The position numbers were made by a program, and so were the translations under genes. Below, piece by piece: positions 23,529 through 30,761 of a DNA stretch of 47,346 bases. The notes under the pieces are model-generated. The model searched no databases. It was not told where the DNA came from and worked only from the letters and a program-made list of their open reading frames with translations. Every line of letters begins with the position of its first letter. The stretch's first letter is position 1. The DNA is from Thermoleophilia bacterium (GTDB taxonomy: Bacteria; Actinomycetota; Thermoleophilia; Gaiellales; Gaiellaceae): the NCBI GenBank assembly GCA_023382435.1, contig JAHDVS010000014.1, positions 6,905-54,250 of the forward strand, written 5' to 3'.

Positions 23529-24674
23529 TCAGGCGAAGCCGCGCGCCGTGTCGGCGCCGAGGGCGGGGGGCGGGGCTTCGGCGGTCGTGGGCGCGTCCGA
23601 GAGGGTCAGCGGCAGGCGAACGGTGGGAACGTCCCCGGCGACCGGGTGGTCGAGCGTGCGAAGCAGCCCGAGCACGCGGACCTGCTCGCTCGCGAGCACC
23701 TCCGACAACCGCTGTACCGGGGCGCAGGCGACGCCCGCCGCCTCGAGCGGCGCTAGCCAGTCGCCGCTCGGGCGCGTGACGAGCACCGCCTCGAGCTCCT
23801 CGCGCAGCGCCTCCGCGTTGCGCACCCTGTCCGCGTTCTCGGCGAAGCGGGGGTCGTCTGCGAGCCGCTCGAGCCCGAGCACGCGGCAGAGCTGACCCCA
23901 GGCGTCGCGCCCGCCGGTGCCGACGACGACGAGGTACCCGTCGGCCGTCCGGTAGGCCTCGTAGGGGGCGAAGAACGGGCTGCGCGAGCCGGCCGGCCCG
24001 GGCTCCTCGCCGCCGAGCAGGTAGGTGACCGCGTGCATCGAGAGCCAGGCGAGCGCGCACTCGAGCAGCGACGTCGTCACCCACTGGCCGCGGCCCGTGC
24101 GCTCCCGCTGGGCGAGCGCGGCCTGGATCCCGATCACGCCGTAGAGGGCGCTGCCGAAGTCGAGCGCGGCCACGGGAATCTTCGCGGGCGGCCCGTCCGG
24201 GTGGCCGGTCATGGCCATCAGCCCGGAGAGGGCCTGGATCGTCGTGTCGTAGCCGCCCGCGGCCGCGAGCGGGCCATCCTGCCCGTACGCCGAGATCGAG
24301 CAGTAGACGAGCCGCGGGTAGCGCGCCTCGAGCGAGGCGAAGTCGAGCCCGTGCCGCGCGAGCGCTCCCGGGCGCATGTTCTCGACCAGCACGTCCGCGT
24401 CGGTCAGCAGCTCGTGCACGCGCTCGCGCCCGGCCGGGTCGCCGAGGTCGAGCTCGAGCGAGCGCTTGCCGCGGTTCAGGGTCAGGAAGCTCGCGCTCTC
24501 ACCCTCCCGGAACACCGGTCCCTGGCGACGGTAGACGTCGCCGGTGCCCGGCCGCTCGACCTTCAGCACGGTCGCGCCGAGGTCGGCCAGCACCTGGGTG
24601 CAGTACGGCCCGGCGACATACTGGGTCAGGTCGAGGACGCGCACGCCCTCGAGCGGGTAGCCGCCCGCGCTCAT
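23529..24674 (-). CDS. CaiB/BaiF-type (family III) CoA transferase
   Basis: A 381-residue family III CoA transferase, which moves CoA between carboxylic acids. It has the N-terminal VRVLDLTQYVAGPYCTQVLAD, then GATVLKVERPGTGD, LNRGKRSLELDL near 80, and the segment AVAALDFGSALYG with the probable catalytic Asp near residue 170. The acid substrate is not evident. It is the last gene of a mutase-epimerase-transferase operon (ATGA overlap with the epimerase), so its acyl-CoA probably belongs to a methylmalonyl or branched-chain route. Confidence 0.92.
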   Translation of the reverse strand: MSAGGYPLEGVRVLDLTQYVAGPYCTQVLADLGATVLKVERPGTGDVYRRQGPVFREGESASFLTLNRGKRSLELDLGDPAGRERVHELLTDADVLVENMRPGALARHGLDFASLEARYPRLVYCSISAYGQDGPLAAAGGYDTTIQALSGLMAMTGHPDGPPAKIPVAALDFGSALYGVIGIQAALAQRERTGRGQWVTTSLLECALAWLSMHAVTYLLGGEEPGPAGSRSPFFAPYEAYRTADGYLVVVGTGGRDAWGQLCRVLGLERLADDPRFAENADRVRNAEALREELEAVLVTRPSGDWLAPLEAAGVACAPVQRLSEVLASEQVRVLGLLRTLDHPVAGDVPTVRLPLTLSDAPTTAEAPPPALGADTARGFA

Positions 24675-25069
24675 GCGCGCCTCGGTCCCTCGACGAGCTC
24701 GACGAGCACGCCGCCCGTCGAGCCGGGGTGGAGGAAGACAGACGGACGGCCGTCCGACGACGGCTCGATCGACCCGACCGGCTCGAGCCCCGCGGCGCGC
24801 AGGCCCGCGAGCACCGACGCGAGCGCGCCTTCGACCTCGAAGGCGACGTGGTGGAGCCCCGGGCCGCGCCGCTCGAGGAAGCGCTCGACGGGGCTGCCCG
24901 ACCGGGCGGGTGTGACGACCTCGAGCCGCTCGCCCGGCCCGAAGCGCGCGATCGCGACGCCGCTCGGCATCTCCGTCAGCGCGAGCGGGCCCGCCCCGAA
25001 CGCCCGCGCGAGCGGCAGGTCCGCGCTCGGCGCCGCGATCCCGACGTGGTCGAGGGAGACGACGCCCAT
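24671..25069 (-). CDS. mce: Methylmalonyl-CoA epimerase
   Basis: A 132-residue glyoxalase-fold protein that interconverts the R and S forms of methylmalonyl-CoA. Features are the metal ligand His in LDHVGIAAPS near residue 8, GPGLHHVAFEVE with the second His near 73, and a C-terminal Glu in VLVELVEGP near 124, the typical pattern. The start overlaps the mutase stop by one base (TGATG) and the stop overlaps the CoA transferase start. The mutase upstream supports the assignment. Confidence 0.9.
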   Translation of the reverse strand: MGVVSLDHVGIAAPSADLPLARAFGAGPLALTEMPSGVAIARFGPGERLEVVTPARSGSPVERFLERRGPGLHHVAFEVEGALASVLAGLRAAGLEPVGSIEPSSDGRPSVFLHPGSTGGVLVELVEGPRRA

Positions 25070-26730
25070 CAGACGACGGTCGACGCCTGGTGGTAGCCGA
25101 ACACGTCGCCGAGCGCGCCCGCGATCTCCCCGACCGTCGCGCAGACCCTGACCGCCTCGAGGATCGCGGGCATCGTGCTGCGCTCGGACGCTGCCGCCTC
25201 ACGGACGGCGCCGAGCACCGTCTCGACGCGGGCCGCGTCCCGGCTCGTGCGCACGGCCGCGAGCTGTTCGAGCTGCCTCGCCCGCACGCTGTCGGGAACG
25301 GTCAGCACCTCCACATCCTGCACGCCGGCGCCCTCGTCGCGGAAGCGGTTGACCCCGACCACGACCCGCTCGCCGCTCTCGATCGCCTGCTCCTCGCGGT
25401 ACGCCGCCTCGGCGATTGCGAGCTCGAGCGAGCCGTTCTCGATTCCTCGCAGGACGCCCTCCTCCTCGACCTCGGCGAGCAGGGCCCCGGCCCTGCGCTC
25501 GAGCTCGTCGGTCAGCGCCTCCACGTAGTAGGAGCCGCCCAGCGGATCGGCCGTTCGGGCGGCGCCGCTCTCGTAGGCGACGATCTGCTGCGTGCGCAGC
25601 GCGACGAGCGCCGCCTCCTCCGACGGGAGCGCGAGCGCCTCGTCGTAGGACATCGTGTGCACCGCCTGCGCTCCCGAGAGCACGATCGCGAGCGTCTGGA
25701 GCGTCGTGCGGGCGATGTTGTTGAGCGGCTCGACCCCGGTCAGCGACGTCCCGTCGCCGCCGGAGAACAGCCGCAGCGTCCACGAGCGCGGATCGCGCGC
25801 GCCGAACCGCTCGCGCATGATCCGCGCCCACAGCCGCCGGGCTGCCCGGTGCTTGGCGATCTCCTCGAAGAAGTCGCGCATCGTCGAGACGTTGAACGAG
25901 AAGCGGGGCGCGAACTCGTCGACGTCGAGCCCGCGCTCGACCACGGCCCGCACGTAGGCCGAGGCGTTCGCGAGCGTGAACGCGATCTCCTGGACGGCGT
26001 CGCAGCCGGCCTGGCGCATGTGGTAGCCGCACACCGAGATCGGGTTCAGCTTCGGCAGGTTGCGGCACGAGTACTCGATCACCTCGGCGGCCAGCCGCAG
26101 CGACGGCCCGGGCGGGTAGATGTACGTCTTGCGGGCGAGGAACTCCTTGAGCACATCGTTTTGCACCGTGCCGCGCAGCTCCGCTGGCGCGACGCCCTGC
26201 CGCTCGCCGACGACCTGGTACATCGCGAGCAGGATCGGGGCGGTCGCGTTGATCGTGAACGACGTCGAGACCCGGTCGAGCGGGATCCCCTCGAACACCC
26301 GCTCGAGGTCGGAGAGCGAGTCGATCGCGACGCCGACCTTGCCCACCTCGCCGGCCGCGAGCGGGTGGTCGGAGTCGAGGCCCATCTGGGTCGGCAGGTC
26401 GAGCGCGACGGAGAGGCCGGTCTGCCCCTGCTCGAGCAGGTAGCGGAAGCGCGCGTTCGTATCCTCGGGCCCGCCCCACCCTGCATACAGCCTCATCGTC
26501 CAGAGCCGGCCCCGGTACATGCTCGGGTGGATCCCCCGCGTGTAGGGGTATTCGCCCGGCAGCTCGGCGTGGCCGCCGGCGAGGTCGAGCGGCGTGTAGA
26601 CGCCGGCCACGGGCAGTCCGGTGTCCGTCGCCGCCTCCGGCAGCTCCCCCGCCGCCTCGCGCCAGCGCGCGACCGCCCGCTCGAACTCGGCGCGGGCCTC
26701 GGCGAGGGAGCGGTCGTCGAGCTTCGCCAC
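25069..26730 (-). CDS. Methylmalonyl-CoA mutase-family large subunit (acyl-CoA mutase)
   Basis: A 553-residue B12-dependent acyl-CoA mutase catalytic subunit without a B12-binding domain, so a separate small subunit must be encoded elsewhere. The TIM-barrel landmarks are YPYTRGIHPSMY near 61, GLSVALDLPTQMG near 105, YPPGPSLRLAAEV with Arg212 near 205, GYHMRQAG near 234 and HTMSYDEALALPSEE. The Arg that binds the free carboxylate of methylmalonyl-CoA is kept, but the usual Tyr of RGxY is His68, and the TAQQP-type segment reads TGVEP. The substrate may be a relative such as ethylmalonyl-CoA. The GTG is divergent from the Mo-hydroxylase gene. Confidence 0.87.
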   Translation of the reverse strand: MAKLDDRSLAEARAEFERAVARWREAAGELPEAATDTGLPVAGVYTPLDLAGGHAELPGEYPYTRGIHPSMYRGRLWTMRLYAGWGGPEDTNARFRYLLEQGQTGLSVALDLPTQMGLDSDHPLAAGEVGKVGVAIDSLSDLERVFEGIPLDRVSTSFTINATAPILLAMYQVVGERQGVAPAELRGTVQNDVLKEFLARKTYIYPPGPSLRLAAEVIEYSCRNLPKLNPISVCGYHMRQAGCDAVQEIAFTLANASAYVRAVVERGLDVDEFAPRFSFNVSTMRDFFEEIAKHRAARRLWARIMRERFGARDPRSWTLRLFSGGDGTSLTGVEPLNNIARTTLQTLAIVLSGAQAVHTMSYDEALALPSEEAALVALRTQQIVAYESGAARTADPLGGSYYVEALTDELERRAGALLAEVEEEGVLRGIENGSLELAIAEAAYREEQAIESGERVVVGVNRFRDEGAGVQDVEVLTVPDSVRARQLEQLAAVRTSRDAARVETVLGAVREAAASERSTMPAILEAVRVCATVGEIAGALGDVFGYHQASTVV

Positions 26731-26734
26731 GACT

Positions 26735-26751
26735 CCGTATATCGTATCTCA
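26735..26751. promoter_or_regulatory. Putative GntR operator, site 5 (mutase/Mo-hydroxylase divergent region)
   Basis: CCGTATATCGTATCTCA, with the exact CGTATCTCA core, fills the 23-nt gap between two divergent start codons (26730 and 26754). The hexamer 26738-26743 reads TATATC on plus and GATATA on minus, so one AT-rich patch may serve as -10 for both genes, and a bound repressor would shut off both. Confidence 0.55.
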
Positions 26752-26753
26752 CC

Positions 26754-29126
26754 GTGCCCGAGCCGCCCGCCGACCTTGCCCGGATGCTCCCGGGTCGATG
26801 GACGGGCCGGGCCGTGCGGCGGGTCGAGGACCGGCGCCTCCTGCTCGGCCGCGGACGCTTCCTCGACGACCTGCGTCTGCCGGGTTCCCTGGAAGCCTGC
26901 TTCGTGCGCTCGCCGCACCCGCACGCACGCGTCGTCTCGGTCGACGGGAGCGCCGCCCTGGCCGTGCCCGGGGTCGCCGCGGTGCTGACCGCCGCAGACC
27001 TGCCCCACCTCCCGCTCGTCGATCTGCTGCCGATCGAGGGGCTGGCCAAGACGCCCCAGCACGCCCTCGCCGCCGATCGCGCCCGCTTCGCCGGTGAGGC
27101 GGTCGCGCTCGTGGCCGCCACGAGCCGCTACGAGGCCGAGGACGGTGCCGACCTGGTCGAGGTCGCCTACGAGCGCCTTCCCCACGTCACGGACGCCGAG
27201 GCCGCCCTCGCCCGGGATGCGCCGCTCCTGCATCCGGAGCTTGGCACGAACGCGGTCTACCGCGAGTCGCGGCGCTACGGCGACCCGGACGGCGCCTTCG
27301 CCGCCGCCGCCCATGTCTCGCGGATCTCGTTTCGCCACAACCGCTACGTCGCGGCGCCGCTCGAGACGCGGGGCTGCGCCGCCGTCTGGGACGAGGCGGG
27401 CGGCGAGCTGACGTTCTGGAGCTCCACCCAGTCTCCGCACCTCCTGCGCCGCCGGCTCGCGCTGGCGACCGGGATCGGCGAAGCCAGGATCCGCGTGGTC
27501 ACGCCCGACGTCGGCGGCGGCTTCGGGCTGAAGATCCCGATCCACCCCGAGGAGCTCGCGGTTGCGCTGGCCGCACGCCGGCTCGACCGGCCGATCGTCT
27601 GGGTCGAGGATCGGCTGGAGAACCTCGTCGCTGCGCCGCACGCGAAGGAGCAGACGATCGAGGCGGAGCTCGCGCTCGCCGCCGACGGGACGTTCCTCGG
27701 CCTGCGCGCCCGGATCGTCGGCGACGCGGGTGCCTACTCGTTCAACAACGCGAGCGCGCTGATCGAGCCCTATCTGGCTGCGGGGCTGATGCCCGGTGTC
27801 TACCGGCTGCGCAACCTCGCCACCGAGGTGATCGCGGCGCTCACGAACAAGTCGCCGATCGCGCCCTACCGCGGCGTCGGCTGGACTGCCGGGCACTGCG
27901 CCCGCGAGCTGCTCGTCGACCGAGCCGCCCGCGAGCTCGGGCTCGATCCGGCGGAGCTGCGCCGCCGCAACCTCGTTCGCCCGGGCGACTTCCCCTACGA
28001 GTCCTGCACCGGGATGCTCTACGACTCCGGCAGCTACACGGAGGCGCTCGAGCGCACGCTCGAGCTGCTCGGCTACGCGGAGCTCCGGGCCGAGCAGGCG
28101 GCCGGCCGCCGCGCCGGGCGCCTGCTCGGGGTCGGGATCAGCCCCTACGTCGAGCCGACCGGCTGGGGCACGGAGGGCTCGCGCCAGTCCGGCTGGGTGC
28201 TCGTCTCCCACGACGCTGCGCGGGTCACGATCGAGCCGTCCGGCGAGGTCGCGATCGCGATCGGGACGCCGTCGCAGGGCCAGGGCCACGCCACCGTGTT
28301 CGCCCAGCTCGCAGCCGACGTGCTCGGCGTCGACCCGGCCGACGTGGTCGTGCGCGCGAACGACACCGCCGCCTCGCCGATCTCGCTGCCGGGGACGCGC
28401 GCGAGCCGCACCGCGGTCGTGCTCGGCGGGGCCGTGCTCGGCGCGCTCGAGGAGCTGCGAGAGCGCGCCTTGCGGGTGGCGGGCTTCCTGCTCGAAGCCG
28501 ACCCGGCCGACCTGGAGGTGGTGGACGGCGGCGTAGCGCTTCGCGACGCGCCGAGCCGCCGGGTCACGCTGCGGGAGATCGCCGAGGCCGCCTACTTCCG
28601 CCCAGAGGTGCGGGCGGTCCTGCCGGAGCCCGACCTGGCGGTCTCCCGCTTCCACGACCCGAGGGCCACCTACTCGAACGGCGTCATCGCCTGCGTGGTC
28701 GAGGTCGATCGGGAGACGGGCGTGGTGTCCGTGCGCCGGGCGGTCGCCGTCGAGGACTGCGGCACGATCCTGAACCCCATGATCGTGGACGGCCAGATCC
28801 ACGGCGCCGTTGCGCAGGGGATCGGGGGCGCGCTCCTCGAGCAGGTGGTCTACGACGCCGACGGCCAGCCGCAGGCGAACACGTTCCTCGACTACCTGCT
28901 GCCGACCGCGGCCGAGGTGCCGCCGATCGAGGTCGAGCACTGCGTCTCGCCGTCGCCGTTCACGGCCGGCGGCATCAAGGGCATGGGCGAGTCGGGCCTG
29001 GTCGCGACGCCCGCCGCGGTCGCGTGCGCGGTGGCGGACGCGCTCGCACCGTTTGGCGGCGGCGTCGACCGCCTGCCGCTCGCGCCCGAGGCGGTTCTCG
29101 GCATCATCCAGTCAGCCACAGCCTGA
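26754..29126 (+). CDS. Molybdenum hydroxylase large subunit (xanthine dehydrogenase/CoxL-like)
   Basis: A 790-residue molybdopterin-cytosine-dinucleotide-binding subunit. It has the N-terminal a/b-hammerhead (GRGRFLDDLRLPG), GGGFGLKI near 263, the APYRGVGW active-site loop near 370, PSQGQGHATV near 505, and the catalytic Glu746 in KGMGESGL. The loop lacks the Cys of CO dehydrogenase (AYxCSFR type), so it should hydroxylate an N-heterocycle or aldehyde. The FAD and 2Fe-2S subunits that normally accompany it are absent nearby. The shared operator site suggests joint control with the GntR-linked genes. Confidence 0.9.
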   Translation: MPEPPADLARMLPGRWTGRAVRRVEDRRLLLGRGRFLDDLRLPGSLEACFVRSPHPHARVVSVDGSAALAVPGVAAVLTAADLPHLPLVDLLPIEGLAKTPQHALAADRARFAGEAVALVAATSRYEAEDGADLVEVAYERLPHVTDAEAALARDAPLLHPELGTNAVYRESRRYGDPDGAFAAAAHVSRISFRHNRYVAAPLETRGCAAVWDEAGGELTFWSSTQSPHLLRRRLALATGIGEARIRVVTPDVGGGFGLKIPIHPEELAVALAARRLDRPIVWVEDRLENLVAAPHAKEQTIEAELALAADGTFLGLRARIVGDAGAYSFNNASALIEPYLAAGLMPGVYRLRNLATEVIAALTNKSPIAPYRGVGWTAGHCARELLVDRAARELGLDPAELRRRNLVRPGDFPYESCTGMLYDSGSYTEALERTLELLGYAELRAEQAAGRRAGRLLGVGISPYVEPTGWGTEGSRQSGWVLVSHDAARVTIEPSGEVAIAIGTPSQGQGHATVFAQLAADVLGVDPADVVVRANDTAASPISLPGTRASRTAVVLGGAVLGALEELRERALRVAGFLLEADPADLEVVDGGVALRDAPSRRVTLREIAEAAYFRPEVRAVLPEPDLAVSRFHDPRATYSNGVIACVVEVDRETGVVSVRRAVAVEDCGTILNPMIVDGQIHGAVAQGIGGALLEQVVYDADGQPQANTFLDYLLPTAAEVPPIEVEHCVSPSPFTAGGIKGMGESGLVATPAAVACAVADALAPFGGGVDRLPLAPEAVLGIIQSATA

Positions 29127-29144
29127 GCCCGGGAGGGAAGCCAC

Positions 29145-29927
29145 GTGTACACGATCACCCCGATGGTCGTCGCTATCGGCCCGCAGCGCGAGAAAAGCCG
29201 CTTCACCTACATGCACAACTTCGGCGACAAGGTCGACATCCCGTACGTCGCGTGGCTCCTGCGCGGCGAGGGCCGCGTGATCCTCGTCGACGCCGGCTGC
29301 AGCGCCGCCGACTATCGCACGCGGATCCGCGGCGAGGGGCCCCTGATGCTGGCCGGCGAGACGTTCCAGGACGTCATCGACGTGAAGCCGCTCGAGGACT
29401 GCTTCGACGAGCAGGGGCTCGGGTTCGACGACGTCGACACGTTCGTGCAAACCCACCTCGACTGGGACCACTGCATGAACACGACGAAGTTCACGAAGTC
29501 GCGGATCCTGATCCAGCGGGCCGAATGGCAGAAGATCCCGGTGCATCCGCTGTTCAAGTCCACGTACGCGCCGAAGGAGCACTACGAGGCGATCGGCCGC
29601 CTGAACGTCGAGTTCGTCGAGGGCGACCACGAGGTGGCTAACGGCGTACGCTGCCTGTTCAGCCCGGGGCATAGCCCCGGCGGGCAGTCGGTCGCCGTCG
29701 ACACCGCCGCCGGCACCTACGTAATCGCCGGGATGTGCACGATTCGCGACAACTTCTACCCGCCCGAGCAGGTGCTCGCGAAGGGCACGTACACGGTGAT
29801 TCCCCCGGGCATGCACATGGATCCGATCCTCTGCTACGACTCGATGCTGCGGCTGCTCGACGTCGGCAAGGACAAGGTGCTGCCATTCCACGACGACGCC
29901 GTGCTGACGATGGGGACACTCGGATGA
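29145..29927 (+). CDS. Metallo-beta-lactamase-fold hydrolase (AHL-lactonase-like)
   Basis: A 260-residue protein of the N-acyl-homoserine-lactonase-like branch. The fold is clear: ILVDAGCSAADY near 46, the metal motif in QTHLDWDHC near 102, SPGHSPGGQSV near 170, and PFHDDAVL near the end. In the canonical HxHxDH motif the second His is Asp here (HLDWDH), so metal site 1 is changed. It could open a lactone or another cyclic ester/amide. The GTG has GGGAGGG upstream. It follows the Mo-hydroxylase gene by 18 nt and overlaps the rhodanese gene (ATGA). Confidence 0.85.
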   Translation: MYTITPMVVAIGPQREKSRFTYMHNFGDKVDIPYVAWLLRGEGRVILVDAGCSAADYRTRIRGEGPLMLAGETFQDVIDVKPLEDCFDEQGLGFDDVDTFVQTHLDWDHCMNTTKFTKSRILIQRAEWQKIPVHPLFKSTYAPKEHYEAIGRLNVEFVEGDHEVANGVRCLFSPGHSPGGQSVAVDTAAGTYVIAGMCTIRDNFYPPEQVLAKGTYTVIPPGMHMDPILCYDSMLRLLDVGKDKVLPFHDDAVLTMGTLG

Positions 29928-30742
29928 GGCGCGGCGACCTGCTCGTCTCGACCGAGGAGGCGGCCGCGCTGCTCGATGACCCGGGCGTCCGGTTCGTGGA
30001 CGTCCGCTGGTCGCTCGCCGACCCCGACGAGGGCGAGCGCGCGTTCGAACGGGCGCACATCCGGGGCGCCGCCTACCTGCACTGGTACCGCGACCTCTCC
30101 GACCCGGACGACCCGATCCTCGGCCAGATCGCCCCGCCCGAGCGCTTCCGGGAGTCGATGGAGCGGGCCGGGATCGGCGACGGTACGCGTGTCGTCGCCT
30201 ACGACGACGGCGTCATCTTCATGGCCGGGCGGCTCGCGTGGTGCCTGCACGTCTACGGGTTCGAGAACGTCCGCATCCTCGACGGGAGCTTCGCGAAGTG
30301 GCAGCGGGAGGAACGCCCGGTCGAGGCCGGGCCGGCCGCCCCGGCCACGCCCACGACGTTCACGCCTCGGCCCGTCACGGGGCTGAGAGCGACGAAGGAG
30401 GACATGCTCTCGATCCTCGGGCGGCCGGTCGCGCTGCTCGACTGCCGGATGGACGAGACCTGGGAGGCCGCCGGAGCGCACATCCCGGGCGCCGGGCGCT
30501 TCCCGGCGCCGTCGCTCGTCGGGCCCGACGGGACGCTCCGCCCCGCCGAGGAGCTCGAGCGGCTCACGGCCGAGACCGGGATCCTGCTCGACCAGCCCGC
30601 GGTGCTCTACTGCGGCGGCGGCGTCTCGGCCGCGTGGGCCTACGCCGCGCTGCGCACGCTCGGTCACGACAACGTGCGCGTCTACGACGGCTCGTGGTCG
30701 GAGTGGGAGGCCGACCCCGCCACCCCGCGGGAGCCGCACTAG
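29924..30742 (+). CDS. Two-domain sulfurtransferase (rhodanese/SseA type)
   Basis: A 272-residue protein with an inactive N-terminal and an active C-terminal rhodanese domain. The first has VRFVDVRWSLADP near 18 and VVAYDDGVIFMAGRLAW near 88; the second has VALLDCRMDETWE near 165 and the active-site loop YCGGGVSAAW near 228 with the Cys. It transfers sulfane sulfur from thiosulfate or 3-mercaptopyruvate to thiols or cyanide. It is the last gene of the Mo-hydroxylase unit, where it might supply sulfur for the Mo cofactor or handle sulfur released from a substrate. Confidence 0.9.
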   Translation: MRRGDLLVSTEEAAALLDDPGVRFVDVRWSLADPDEGERAFERAHIRGAAYLHWYRDLSDPDDPILGQIAPPERFRESMERAGIGDGTRVVAYDDGVIFMAGRLAWCLHVYGFENVRILDGSFAKWQREERPVEAGPAAPATPTTFTPRPVTGLRATKEDMLSILGRPVALLDCRMDETWEAAGAHIPGAGRFPAPSLVGPDGTLRPAEELERLTAETGILLDQPAVLYCGGGVSAAWAYAALRTLGHDNVRVYDGSWSEWEADPATPREPH

Positions 30743-30761
30743 CGGCCGGCCGCGGCCGCTA
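30740..30761. terminator. Bidirectional hairpin carrying both stop codons
   Basis: A 9-bp stem (30740-30748 with 30753-30761) and a 4-nt loop. The outer bases of each arm are the TAG stops of the sulfurtransferase gene and the convergent acs gene. It probably ends both transcripts. Confidence 0.55.
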
